Shown here piece after piece: positions 7,585 to 15,323 of a stretch of 32,714 nt of DNA (position 1 is the stretch's first letter; every line of letters starts with the position of its first letter). The position numbers were made by a program, and so were the translations under genes. Origin of the DNA: Gammaproteobacteria bacterium (GTDB lineage Bacteria > Pseudomonadota > Gammaproteobacteria > Pseudomonadales > Azotimanducaceae). The notes beneath the pieces were generated by a model that was not told where the DNA came from, made no database searches, and saw nothing but the letters and a program-made list of their open reading frames with translations. The DNA is taken from assembly GCA_009837725.1 (NCBI GenBank), contig VXSY01000036.1:1-32714 (forward strand). Direction: 5' to 3'.

Positions 7585-8187
7585 CTAGTCGTCCCTGCGC
7601 ACTCCCTTGACCGCGTCGACGTACTCCGCGAGCGGCGACAGCCCGACTTCGCGACGCCGCGCGTCTACGTTCGCCTCGTCCTCGATAGGGTACAGCTTCA
7701 ACTCACCGGTCGCTTCGTCATGGTAAAGCTGCGTCCCATACAGCTGGCGTTTGTCTTGAGCAACGAGGCCTCGATCCTGCAACATCGCCACGTGTCCGGG
7801 ATCTGCTTCTCCAGCGTCAGCCGCTGCGACGAGGAGCGGCAGGAGTTCAACTTGGGCTTCGTTCGCCGCATGCTGAACTATGAGAAACGCGGTAGCTGCT
7901 CCGTCGTAGCCGACCATGCTGATGCTTGGCCATCCATGCTCAGAGATGACCTCCCGCAGGCGCCGCAGGTTTTGGGCATCCACCCGCTCCTGCTCTTCCC
8001 ATAGCGCGAACACTTCCGGCGAGTTCGGGCCGTGTTCCTGGATCGCATCGTTCAGATGGACTCGACCAGCCTGATCGGTCTCCCGTAGTTCGAGGAGTTC
8101 CTCTCGCAAAGCGGCGTTCGTCTGCGCCTGCGTCGACGTTGCTGCAAGGACCATTGTGATCGCCAGTGCGAACGCCCGATGGATCAT
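7585..8187 (-). CDS. Exported DUF6624-type protein
   Basis: 200 residues starting at ATG 8187 with a Sec signal peptide (MIHRAFALAITMVLAATSTQAQ). The mature part opens with a charged helical segment (REELLELRETDQAGR) and a conserved-looking block HGWPSISMVGYDGAATAFLI followed by VQHAANEAQVELLPLL, then DPGHVAMLQDRGLVAQDKRQ and LYGTQLYHDEATGELKLYPI. This arrangement is characteristic of DUF6624, a periplasmic or extracellular family of unknown function found widely in proteobacteria and Bacteroidetes. It stands alone; repeat copy 5 lies 65 bp upstream of its start. Confidence 0.75.
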   Translation of the reverse strand: MIHRAFALAITMVLAATSTQAQTNAALREELLELRETDQAGRVHLNDAIQEHGPNSPEVFALWEEQERVDAQNLRRLREVISEHGWPSISMVGYDGAATAFLIVQHAANEAQVELLPLLVAAADAGEADPGHVAMLQDRGLVAQDKRQLYGTQLYHDEATGELKLYPIEDEANVDARRREVGLSPLAEYVDAVKGVRRDD

Positions 8188-8252
8188 GTGGCAACCCTCT
8201 CTTCCGAGAGCTCGAGTCTAGCGCCGCGACCGCTGCCGTGAGCATCCCGCTC

Positions 8253-8302
8253 GTCCCGACACACAAAACGTCTCGTTCTACCCTACATGGGCCATCTCCC
8301 AC
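8253..8302 (-). repeat. Interspersed repeat, copy 5 (diverged)
   Basis: The minus-strand reading starts GTGGGAGATGGCC, continues CATGTAGGGTAGAACGAG, and ends ACGTTTTGTGTGTCGGGAC. It shares the CATGTAGG subtype with copy 7, and the strongly conserved end TTTGTGTGTCGGGA with copies 1-4. Confidence 0.6.
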
Positions 8303-8488
8303 GCCATCGGTGCAACCCACGGTCCATGCGCCACACAGGTGTTCCGTGCATGTTCCCCGAGCTCTCCTGGCATGTGGTTCGCGGCAAACGGCCTGTTTAG
8401 TCCGTCACCCGCGTCGCGGCACCGGCCCAGCGCATTGCACCCGGACGGTGCGTGGGGTCGATGCCCGCAGACGGACAGGAGATTGGCT

Positions 8489-8534
8489 GTGGCAGATAGC
8501 CTAGGGTGTGCAGGACGGAATGTCTGTGTGTCGG
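8489..8534 (+). repeat. Interspersed repeat, copy 6 (opposite orientation)
   Basis: The plus-strand reading starts GTGGCAGATAGCC, continues GTGCAGGACGGAATGT, and ends CTGTGTGTCGGA. It lies 42 bp upstream of the antitoxin start and faces away from copy 5. Confidence 0.6.
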
Positions 8535-8575
8535 ATCGCGAATGCGCCGAGACACCACGCGACGTTGCTGCGAAG

Positions 8576-8832
8576 ATGATGACAATCGCGTCGACGAGCA
8601 TCACAGTCCGCGACATCGATCCCGCCGGCAAGTCTTGGCTGGAACGCGAGGCCCGACAGGTCGGCGTCTCGGTGGAGGAGTTCATGCGCCGCATGATCCA
8701 CGAGAAGCGCGAGAAAGCTGAGAGCCGCCCGAGGCCGTCCGAGGCCTTCGCACGTTGCTCGGGAAGCGGCACGGGGTTGAACTCCCGGCCCGGCCGCCTT
8801 ACGGCTATAGGCCGCTGTCGTTCTCCACATAG
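8576..8832 (+). pseudogene. FitA-like (ribbon-helix-helix) antitoxin with one frameshift
   Basis: The first half, from ATG 8576 or 8579, reads TIASTSITVRDIDPAGKSWL then EREARQVGVSVEEFMRRMI, a typical FitA N terminus: one beta strand and the two helices of the DNA-binding RHH fold. The second half continues in another frame as LGKRHGVELPARPPYGYRPL followed by SFST and a TAG at 8830, the usual FitA tail that wraps around the PIN toxin. One missing base near 8755-8757 explains the break. It would have repressed its own operon and neutralised the adjacent VapC-type toxin, whose start lies 8 bp downstream. Confidence 0.7.
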
Positions 8833-8840
8833 GATTGACA

Positions 8841-9270
8841 GTGACCGCCCCCCTTGCGTCGCGAATCGACACGAACGTCGTCTCCGAGATGATGCGGCCC
8901 ATGCCGGAACCGGGCATAGCAGCCTTCCTGGACTCGATCGCGGACGAAGACCTCGGGCTCTCCGCCATTAGCGTCTGGGAAATCCTCGATGGCATCGGCA
9001 GGCTACCTGCCCGGTCGACGCGCGACAGCCTCGCCGACCGTTTCCATGATCTACTCGACGAAACTGTTCGAGGACAGGATCGTAGACTGGTCGCTGGACG
9101 ACGCTCGGGCGTGTGCACGGATCACGGAAGATAGGCGCCGTCGCGGAGAGCCGCTCGACGATCACCTGCCGGATGCCTTTCTCGCCGCGCCGCTGCCTCC
9201 GGACTAGCAGTGCTGACCCGGAACACCAGCGAGTTCCGCGACACGGGCGTCGACGCCGTAAGACCCTTGG
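8841..9270 (+). pseudogene. VapC/FitB-type PIN-domain toxin with two compensating frameshifts
   Basis: From GTG 8841 the protein reads SRIDTNVVSEMMRPMPEPGI (first PIN Asp) and ISVWEILDGIGRLP (Glu). It then shifts at about 9061, where GAAACTG stands in place of GAACTG, into ELFEDRIVDWSLDDARACAR and LDDHLPDAFLAA (third acidic site), and shifts back near 9190 into AASGLAVLTRNTSEFRDTGV. The end near 9270 is approximate. PIN toxins are Mg-dependent RNases that cleave tRNA or mRNA. All acidic residues are recoverable, but no single frame spans the gene, so as written it encodes only a truncated product. With its frameshifted antitoxin it is a decayed or mis-sequenced module. Confidence 0.75.
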
Positions 9271-9608
9271 ACAGCAGCACCGCGATGATCGTCGTTCCGT
9301 CAGGGGGGAGAGTCCGCATCTCCACGCCCTGGTCACGGGCGAGCGTGTCAGACGGTCATTGCATGCCACAAGATGTGAACCAGATTCCCGAGGAGATCGC
9401 GCGCGACCGCATCGACGATCGCCTCCGGCCGGCGGGCTGGCACAGTGCAGGACAGGGATGTCATCGACTTAAGCGCCGGATCGAGCATCACAATGCGCGA
9501 GTACCCGACCGACACCGGCCCTACCGACTTAAGGCCCCACGTCCCGACGCAAATGCCCCACCTCCCCACACGCAGACCATTGAGGGTCGGGACTGCGTGC
9601 CGGCTCCG
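9271..9608. other. 338-bp spacer with no recognised gene
   Basis: Short open frames are present on both strands but none resembles a known family. A 73-codon minus-strand frame (9348-9569) overlaps a stretch near 9541-9575 that weakly resembles half of the interspersed repeat. I see no terminator or RNA gene. Confidence 0.5.
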
Positions 9609-10343
9609 CTAGCCGGAAACACAGCCGAAGCGGATGTTGGAGCGTTCCTCCTTGACTGCGGACAACCGTTCCTCAACGGCCGCCACGATCGGGTCCGCCG
9701 GATCAAGCGTTGCGGCGATTTGCTCGAACTCCCGAACGACTGCCGCCGCATCCCCGCAAGCGCAGGTCGACCTTGTTATGTTCCTCTGGACTTGGCCACG
9801 TTCGCGGGACACTGCGGTTACGTAGCGATCCGGGAAGTCGCGTTCCATGGCCGACCACAGGCGATAGGCTTCAAGGAGTTTGCCTTTTCCGAACGCCGTG
9901 CAGCCGCTGTAGTCGGTCTGAGGTTCGATATACGTGGGCCACTTGGCGTTGCGGTAGGTGCCGGACAGTGCCGAGGCGAATCTCAGGTCGGCTTCGTCCC
10001 CGGCCCGCGCAGCGAGCGCTGCGAAGAAGCTCGGGACCGGTTTGACGACGAGTACCTCGATCCGCTGTACAAAGACACCCGGAAGTGCCTCGAGGCGTGC
10101 GAAATCGACTTCCGGCAGCGTTTCGAGAACGGATAGCGTCCCGTCTGGAACGCGGGCCAAGAGCACATCGCGCAAGTCGTCAATCGCCGCCAGCGCTGAC
10201 TCGATGGAGCCGGGCGCCGCCGCAGACTCGGCTGTGGCGACTGCTTTGGTGTACGCGTCTATGCCTTCACGGACCGGCTGTGCGAACGTGGACGTCGCCG
10301 TGAACAGCAACGCCCAGACCAGGGCGCGCGGACGCGTCGGCAC
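9609..10343 (-). CDS. Exported protein of unknown function
   Basis: From a GTG at 10343 the product is 244 residues and begins with a good signal peptide, VPTRPRALVWALLFTATSTF followed by AQ (initiating residue read as Met), with AAGGAG 12 bases upstream. An ATG at 10439 would add 32 low-complexity residues. The mature protein is largely helical (DAYTKAVATAESAAAPGSIE, LDPADPIVAAVEERLSAVKE) with a central block YRNAKWPTYIEPQTDYSGCT and three cysteines near the end (STCACGD and FGC). I do not recognise the family. It is divergent from the acetyltransferase at 10522. Confidence 0.6.
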   Translation of the reverse strand: MPTRPRALVWALLFTATSTFAQPVREGIDAYTKAVATAESAAAPGSIESALAAIDDLRDVLLARVPDGTLSVLETLPEVDFARLEALPGVFVQRIEVLVVKPVPSFFAALAARAGDEADLRFASALSGTYRNAKWPTYIEPQTDYSGCTAFGKGKLLEAYRLWSAMERDFPDRYVTAVSRERGQVQRNITRSTCACGDAAAVVREFEQIAATLDPADPIVAAVEERLSAVKEERSNIRFGCVSG

Positions 10344-10521
10344 TGATTGCAGCCACTCCTTCAACGCCGACCCACCATGCCACCGATTCCGCTGCCTCAG
10401 ACAGCACGCAGTGTACGTCCCGCCGGAACCGGCCGTCACTTTACGGGCCGGCTGTCATCGCCTTGGGCGTTGGCGGGAACCGTGCGATCCTGCGCAGGTC
10501 AATCGCGCAGTCGGGAGCGCT

Positions 10522-10977
10522 GTGAATCCAGTCACGCTAAGAGAAATCACCAGCGGGAATCTGCGAGAGATTCTGGAACTTTCCGTGGCTGAGCATCAGC
10601 TTCAGGCCTACCCTCGCTCGAATGCCTACTCCATCGCCGAAGCCCACTACCCACCCGACAGCGACCCCGTGTGGCTGCGAGCGATCTATGCCGGGGAAAC
10701 GCCGGTGGGATTCATGATGACCTCAGAAAGGCCGGATGAGGGCGAGTATTTCCTTTGGCGGCTGATGATCGATCAGCGTTTCCAGAGCCGAGGGTACGGG
10801 AGGCGCGCGGTGCAGTTGCTGATCGAACGCATTCGCCGATCCAGCAATCCCAGGGCCCTCATCACGAGCTACCTCAACGTAGACGCAAACAGCGGGGGCT
10901 TCTATGAAGGGATGGGCTTCAAGTACAGCCGGGACTTGACCGGTACTGACGAAGTCGAAATGAAGCTCACCTTCTAG
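10522..10977 (+). CDS. GNAT-family N-acetyltransferase (diamine/spermidine type)
   Basis: 151 residues from a GTG at 10522 preceded by GGGAG at a good distance. A single GNAT domain: beta strands EYFLWRLMID, then the acetyl-CoA pyrophosphate loop QSRGYG (88-93) with helix RRAVQLLIERI, and the C-terminal LNVDANSGGFYEGMGFKYSR. The LWRLMID-x4-QSRGYG arrangement and the short N terminus are like PaiA/BltD-type polyamine acetyltransferases, but substrate assignment is inference. It would transfer an acetyl group from acetyl-CoA to a primary amine in the cytoplasm. It is a single gene; the nucleotidyltransferase follows 105 bp later with its own ribosome binding site. Confidence 0.85.
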   Translation: MNPVTLREITSGNLREILELSVAEHQLQAYPRSNAYSIAEAHYPPDSDPVWLRAIYAGETPVGFMMTSERPDEGEYFLWRLMIDQRFQSRGYGRRAVQLLIERIRRSSNPRALITSYLNVDANSGGFYEGMGFKYSRDLTGTDEVEMKLTF

Positions 10978-11082
10978 CCCTTCGAGGTCCGATCATTGGC
11001 TGGAGCCGGCCGTGGACCGCCTCTGCCAAACCGCGTGAGGGTCTTAGGGCCCTCGCTTTGCCATTTCACCAAGGAGGCATGC

Positions 11083-11871
11083 ATGGATCAGGCGGCGCTC
11101 GCAAAGAGGATTGGCGAGGTGCTCAGGGAAGTCCCTGGCGTTGGCAGCGCTTTCCTTGGTGGAAGCCACGGCCGCGACGAGGCAGACCCGTACAGTGACG
11201 TCGATGTATATGTCGTCGTCGCGAACGCCGACGATGTGTCCGATGTCCTGACTCGCGTGTCGCAGGTGCTGCAGAGGATTGCACCCATTCTCTTCTCCAA
11301 GACGCTGCCGAACGCGCGCACAATCAACTGCATCACGGATGACTGGCTCCGGTTCGATCTCACGGTGGTCAACGGGTTCGAGCTGGCTTTTCTGACCGGC
11401 GGAAAGGTCAAGCCACTGTTCGACGAGCTTGGGTTGTCAGAGCCTCTCTCCAAGGCCAAACCGTCACCTTCCCAACCTACGCCGGAGGCATTGCTCGACA
11501 TCGTCAACGAGTTCATTCGCGTCCTTGGGCTTTCTGTAGTGGTCCAGGGCCGCAATGACCTCGTAGTGGCGCAAACCGGCACGAACCTCCTCAGGGACAT
11601 GCTCATCCGCGTGTTGGTCATGTCGAATGGCGTGCAGACACGCCGAGGCGCGCTCGCTTTGCGGAAGGACTTGACGGAGGGCCAGCAGGCAGCGCTCGTC
11701 GCCCTCCCCGCTGGATCTACCTGGTCGTCAGTCCACGAACGCACGCGGACGATTGCCGATGCGTTCTTTCCGGTCGCGCACTCGCTTACGGACAGGATAG
11801 GCGCAACCTGGCCCGGTCGTTTCGAGCAGGTTACGCGGGCGTACCTGAAGGACAACAAACTACCGATCTGA
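11083..11871 (+). CDS. Nucleotidyltransferase-domain protein
   Basis: 262 residues; the ATG at 11083 follows a textbook AAGGAGG five bases upstream, which settles the start. The pol-beta-type nucleotidyltransferase signature is complete: GGSHGR (26-31), D39 and D41 in SDVDVYVVV, and a third candidate acid at D92 in WLRFDLTVV. The C-terminal 150 residues are helical, resembling the accessory domain of aminoglycoside adenylyltransferase-like enzymes. The reaction is expected to be transfer of a nucleoside monophosphate to a small molecule or protein. No HEPN partner of the MNT/HEPN toxin type lies next to it, which argues against an MNT antitoxin role. Confidence 0.8.
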   Translation: MDQAALAKRIGEVLREVPGVGSAFLGGSHGRDEADPYSDVDVYVVVANADDVSDVLTRVSQVLQRIAPILFSKTLPNARTINCITDDWLRFDLTVVNGFELAFLTGGKVKPLFDELGLSEPLSKAKPSPSQPTPEALLDIVNEFIRVLGLSVVVQGRNDLVVAQTGTNLLRDMLIRVLVMSNGVQTRRGALALRKDLTEGQQAALVALPAGSTWSSVHERTRTIADAFFPVAHSLTDRIGATWPGRFEQVTRAYLKDNKLPI

Positions 11872-11959
11872 GCCGTTGGCGCTTCGAAGCGTTCGAGAGT
11901 GCCGGCAGGCCCGCTGATAGACTCGCGAGCCACCTGAGTGGCTTGCCGTTTTGGACGCA

Positions 11960-12400
11960 ATGGAAATCGGTCTGGTCGTACTGACGGTGCTTTTGATCGT
12001 CACTGTCGTTCTGTGGTGGCGAGCGGCCGCAAGGGCGAAGGCGCGGTATGAAGAGGGCTACAACGCCGGGTTGGGTTTCGGGCGGGAAGACAGCCGGCAG
12101 CGGAGCCGATCCGTCAATCTTGGGCAAGTCGTCGAGCACCTCGTGCCGTTCATGCCCGACTTCCCGTTTGATCCGAAGGATGCCCACTTCCTGGGCAACC
12201 CCGTTGACTACGTCGTCTTCGCTGGTCTCCGCGAGGACAACCGCGTCCACGAGATCGTCTTCGTCGAGGTCAAGTCGGGCTCGTCAAAGCTCACCGCACG
12301 GGAGAAGTCCGTTAGGGACGCGATCGAAAACGGTCGCATTTCCTATTGGGAAGCCCGCGTAAGCCCAGAGCGAGGGCTAGTCGCCGAGCCGGAAGAGTAA
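11960..12400 (+). CDS. Membrane-anchored, Holliday-junction-resolvase-related protein (COG4741 type)
   Basis: 146 residues from ATG 11960; a TTG nine bases earlier is a less likely start. One N-terminal membrane segment (EIGLVVLTVLLIVTVVLWW, 2-20) is followed by a basic linker. The globular part begins SVNLGQVVEHLVPFMPDFPF and has a PD-(D/E)xK-like arrangement: D83 in NPVDYVVF, then E103 and K105 in EIVFVEVKSGSSKLT. This matches the family annotated as a predicted endonuclease distantly related to archaeal Holliday junction resolvase. Why a nuclease fold should be tethered to the membrane is unknown. It ends 28 bp from the convergent VOC gene. Confidence 0.8.
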   Translation: MEIGLVVLTVLLIVTVVLWWRAAARAKARYEEGYNAGLGFGREDSRQRSRSVNLGQVVEHLVPFMPDFPFDPKDAHFLGNPVDYVVFAGLREDNRVHEIVFVEVKSGSSKLTAREKSVRDAIENGRISYWEARVSPERGLVAEPEE

Positions 12401-12428
12401 CGCCAAGCGTTGCTTGTTCGGAGGCTCC

Positions 12429-12893
12429 CTAATGCCCTGCGGCAGCTGCCTCCAACGCCGCGATGTCGATTTTCTTCATTGCCATCAGGGCCTTCCAAAC
12501 CTGCACGGCTTCAGGTCCATACATCAGTTGTTGCGCGCGCTTCGGCACGATCTGCCAGGACAGTCCATACCGGTCCTTGAGCCATCCGCACTGGCTCTCA
12601 GTGCCGCCACCCGCGGTCAAGGCATCCCACAGTCGGTCAGTTTCCGCCTGGTCTTGCGTCAGAACGAAAATCGAGACAGCCTCGCTCAGCGTGAAATGCG
12701 GGCCGCCGTTGATCGCGAGATAGGGCGCTCCGCCGAGACGAAACTCGACTGCAGCGATGGATCCGGGCGTTCCCATCTCGTGGCCTTCCGGATAGCGCTC
12801 GATCCGCTCGACCCCGCTCTCCGGCAGCAGCCGGCAATAGAACTCCGCCGCCGGGAGTGCTTGGTCGTTGAACCATAGGCAGGTACGAACCAT
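12429..12893 (-). CDS. VOC-superfamily (PhnB/glyoxalase-like) protein
   Basis: 154 residues from ATG 12893; a GTG at 12908 would add five. The sequence follows the PhnB-like pattern: TCLWFNDQALPAAEFYCRLL, then PGSIAAVEFRLGGAPYLAIN, FTLSEAVSIFVLTQDQAETD, and CGWLKDRYGLSWQIVPKR. Such proteins have the paired beta-alpha-beta-beta-beta fold and may bind metal; the family includes proteins formerly called 3-demethylubiquinone-9 methyltransferase-like. Its enzymatic role is not predictable. It follows yghU by 36 bp on the same strand and is probably co-transcribed. Confidence 0.85.
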   Translation of the reverse strand: MVRTCLWFNDQALPAAEFYCRLLPESGVERIERYPEGHEMGTPGSIAAVEFRLGGAPYLAINGGPHFTLSEAVSIFVLTQDQAETDRLWDALTAGGGTESQCGWLKDRYGLSWQIVPKRAQQLMYGPEAVQVWKALMAMKKIDIAALEAAAAGH

Positions 12894-12929
12894 CACGCGG
12901 TCACCCACGCTGCATCCTCACGCGCAAGG

Positions 12930-13787
12930 TCAGGACTGCCGATCCGTCTCCAGTGCGTCGAGGTCGCTCGCGTCGTGCCGTTCGGCGAGGCCGCTCTTGC
13001 TGGCGCGATTCACCCTGCGGCCGCGCTTCACCGCCGGTCGGTTGTGGATTTCCTGCGCCCATCGGACGACGTTCGTGTAGGAGTCCACGTCCAGGAACTC
13101 TTTGGAGTCATAGAGGCCGCTCAACACGAGCTGCCCATACCAAGGGTAGGTCGCCATGTCGGCGATGTTGTACGAATCGCCGCTGAGGAACGGCCGCGAT
13201 GCCAGGTTCCTATCAAGCACATCGAGCTGGCGCTTCACCTCCATCGCGTAGCGGTCGATGGGGTATTCCCACTTCTCCGGCGCGTAGGCGTAGAAGTGGC
13301 CAAAGCCGCCGCCGAGATAGGGCGCGGAGCCCATCTGCCAGAACAGCCAAGACATGCACTCCGCCCGCTCTCGGCCATTCGCGGGAACGAACTCGCCGAA
13401 CTTCTCGGCCAGATAGAGAAGGATTGCAGCGGACTCGAACACCCGCGTGGGCGGCGAGGTGCTGCGGTCAAGGAGACCCGGAATCTTCGAGTTGGGGTTG
13501 ATTTCGACGAACCCGCTGCCGAACTGATCGCCCTGACCGATGTTGATGAGCCAAGCGTCGTACTCGGCTTCCTCAATGCCTAGCGCGAGCAGCTCTTCAA
13601 GCAGAATCGTCACTTTCACGCCGTTGGGCGTGCCGAGGGAGTAGAGCTGAAGCGGATGCTTGCCGACGGGCAGTTCCTTGTCGTGGGTTGCGCCGGCGAT
13701 GGGCCGGTTGATGCTGGCAAAGCGGCCACCGCTCTCGGCCTCCCACTTCCAGACTTTCGGCGGAACGTATGGGGTGGACTCGGGCAT
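12930..13787 (-). CDS. yghU: YghU-type glutathione S-transferase / disulfide-bond oxidoreductase
   Basis: 285 residues, close to E. coli YghU. The N-terminal extension YVPPKVWKWE, then NRPIAGATHDKELPVGKHPL and QLYSLGTPNGVKVTILLEEL, is diagnostic of the YghU/YfcG (Nu-class) group. The thioredoxin-fold segment NPNSKIPGLLDR contains the cis-proline and VFESAAILLYLAEKFG the glutathione-contacting Glu-Ser. The helical C-terminal domain includes AECMSWLFWQMGSAPYLGGG and SYNIADMATYPWY. Family members bind two glutathiones and reduce disulfides or organic hydroperoxides in the cytoplasm. Divergent from the ATPase gene at 13944. Confidence 0.92.
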   Translation of the reverse strand: MPESTPYVPPKVWKWEAESGGRFASINRPIAGATHDKELPVGKHPLQLYSLGTPNGVKVTILLEELLALGIEEAEYDAWLINIGQGDQFGSGFVEINPNSKIPGLLDRSTSPPTRVFESAAILLYLAEKFGEFVPANGRERAECMSWLFWQMGSAPYLGGGFGHFYAYAPEKWEYPIDRYAMEVKRQLDVLDRNLASRPFLSGDSYNIADMATYPWYGQLVLSGLYDSKEFLDVDSYTNVVRWAQEIHNRPAVKRGRRVNRASKSGLAERHDASDLDALETDRQS

Positions 13788-13900
13788 TGAGGGTTCTCCT
13801 GGTTTGCAGCGGGCGGGCGAAACGAACTCGTCGGGGCGGCATTGTAAGGAAAGAGCGCTTGTGGCGGGCCTCGGAGCAGCCGATGGAGGGGAAGGATCAT

Positions 13901-13920
13901 ATTATGTTGTTCAACATAAT
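13901..13920. promoter_or_regulatory. Perfect 20-bp palindromic operator-like site
   Basis: ATTATGTTG - TT - CAACATAAT: two 9-bp arms that are exact reverse complements, AT-rich in a GC-rich context, 23 bp upstream of the ATPase start at 13944 in the divergent spacer with yghU. It is a probable binding site for a dimeric regulator and may overlap a -10 element. Which protein binds is unknown. Confidence 0.65.
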
Positions 13921-13943
13921 TTTCTGCCGCATAATCCAGGGCG

Positions 13944-15323
13944 ATGGAGTTCATCGACCGCATTGAAGAGATGGCTCGGCTTGACACGGCGGTTGCGAAA
14001 CCGCGTGCCTTCGCTGCGCTCTGGGGGCGGCGACGCGTGGGGAAATCGCGGCTGTTGACCGAGTGGGCGAGCCGGAACGACGGGCTCTACACCGTAGCCG
14101 ATCGTTCTGCCGCTGCCGTACAACGGCGCTATCTGGCGACGGCGGTGGCGGCGAGGTTCCCCGGCTTCGACGAAGTGGCATATCCCGACTGGCCGGCGCT
14201 GCTGCAACGGCTCGATCGGGAGGCTTCAAGCCAAGGATGGCAAGGCCCGCTGATCATCGATGAGTTGCCGTATTTGCTCGCCGCAGAGCCGGGAATGCTC
14301 GCGGTGTTGCAGAACTGGCTCGATTCGCCGGATCGGCAGGTCGCGTTGGTGACAAGTGGCTCGAGCATTCGCATGATGCACCGTGCCTTGCTCGACAGCG
14401 GCGCGCCACTCTATGGACGCGCGACGGAGGCATTTACCGTGCGCCCACTGCGAGCGGGGTTTCTTGCCGACGTATTCCCGAAGGCAACTCCTCGCGAGTT
14501 GGTGTCGGCCTACTCCGTCTGGGGCGGGATGCCGCGCTATTGGGAACTGGCCGAGCCATTCGGCAGCAGTCTGGATGCCGCCGTGGACGCCTTGGCGCTC
14601 GACCCTTCCGGGCTCCTCCATCGAGAGCCAGACCGCCTGCTACAGGCCGAGATGCCGTCGGCTACGGCGCTCCGCCCCCTACTCGACGCCATCGGCAGCG
14701 GCGCCCATCGCGTGAGCGAGATCGCTGGCGGGATCGGCCGCCCGGCGTCAAGCCTCGCCGGACCGCTCGCGGCACTGGACGAGATGGGCCTCGTCCGACG
14801 GGAAATCCCGTTCGGCAGCCATCCGAAGTCCGGCAAACGCAGCTTGTACCAGATCGCGGACCCGTTCCTTCGGTTCTGGTTCCGGGTGGTGGCGCCGAAT
14901 CGTTCGCTGCTGGCCGAGGCGCCTCGCGAGACCCGCCTTTTGCTCTGGCAACGCCATCGCACGCAGCTTGAAGCGTACGCATGGGAGGAACTGTGTCGCA
15001 TGGCGGTTCCGCACCTGCACCAGGTCGTGCCGGTCATCGCGGAACTCGGTCCGTTTGCCCCGGGACAGCGCTACTGGCGCGGCAACGACCCCGAACTCGA
15101 CATCGTGGGGCAGTCGGTTGCTACCCGGAGCTTGCTCGTCGGCGAGGCCAAGTGGAACGCGGTCGGCCCGCGGCAGGCCGCAACCCCGCCACCGCTCGGC
15201 AGTCTCCCGACCGGCGACGCCGCGGTTCACGCATTCCTGTTCACGCCGGACGCACCCAAACCTGACCACGACGTGACCGGGATGGTGATCGACGCGGGCA
15301 TGGTGCTGGACGCGCTGCGCTAA
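13944..15323 (+). CDS. DUF234-type P-loop ATPase with PD-(D/E)xK-like C terminus
   Basis: 459 residues. The N-terminal AAA/STAND-like ATPase has Walker A GRRRVGKS (28-35), Walker B LIIDE (103-107), a sensor-like LVTSGSSIRMM, and the YGRATEAFTVRPL segment typical of the archaeal ATPase/DUF234 family. A winged-helix-like part follows (IAGGIGRPASSLAGPLAALD, MGLVRREIPF), and then YQIADPFLRFWFRVVAPNRS, a hallmark of DUF234. The C terminus has D386 and E401/K403 (DPELDIVG, LLVGEAKWN), the nuclease-like core of that domain. The molecular role of the family is poorly known; it is patchily distributed and horizontally mobile. The start ATG lies just after the 20-bp palindrome. Its stop codon overlaps the convergent Rieske gene by 4 bp. 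Confidence 0.88.
   Translation: MEFIDRIEEMARLDTAVAKPRAFAALWGRRRVGKSRLLTEWASRNDGLYTVADRSAAAVQRRYLATAVAARFPGFDEVAYPDWPALLQRLDREASSQGWQGPLIIDELPYLLAAEPGMLAVLQNWLDSPDRQVALVTSGSSIRMMHRALLDSGAPLYGRATEAFTVRPLRAGFLADVFPKATPRELVSAYSVWGGMPRYWELAEPFGSSLDAAVDALALDPSGLLHREPDRLLQAEMPSATALRPLLDAIGSGAHRVSEIAGGIGRPASSLAGPLAALDEMGLVRREIPFGSHPKSGKRSLYQIADPFLRFWFRVVAPNRSLLAEAPRETRLLLWQRHRTQLEAYAWEELCRMAVPHLHQVVPVIAELGPFAPGQRYWRGNDPELDIVGQSVATRSLLVGEAKWNAVGPRQAATPPPLGSLPTGDAAVHAFLFTPDAPKPDHDVTGMVIDAGMVLDALR

Larger units (their letters stand above)
8188..8575. other. 388-bp spacer bounded by inverted repeat copies
   Basis: No gene is seen. It contains repeat copy 5 (minus, 8253-8302) and copy 6 (plus, 8489-8534), pointing outward from each other, with about 186 bp of unrecognised sequence between. 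The spacer must also hold promoters for the divergent DUF6624 and antitoxin genes; none is clear. Confidence 0.65.

Noticed and set aside
1901-8534. Interspersed repeats as integron attC sites
   Set aside because: They lack the complementary RYYYAAC/GTTRRRY ends, occur in both orientations next to unrelated genes, and there is no integrase.
9541-9575. An eighth copy of the interspersed repeat
   Set aside because: Only about 15-20 bases near GCATTTGCGTCGGGA resemble one end of the consensus; too weak to list as a copy.
11083-11871. MNT antitoxin of an MNT/HEPN toxin-antitoxin pair
   Set aside because: No HEPN gene is adjacent, and the protein is about twice the size of typical MNT antitoxins.
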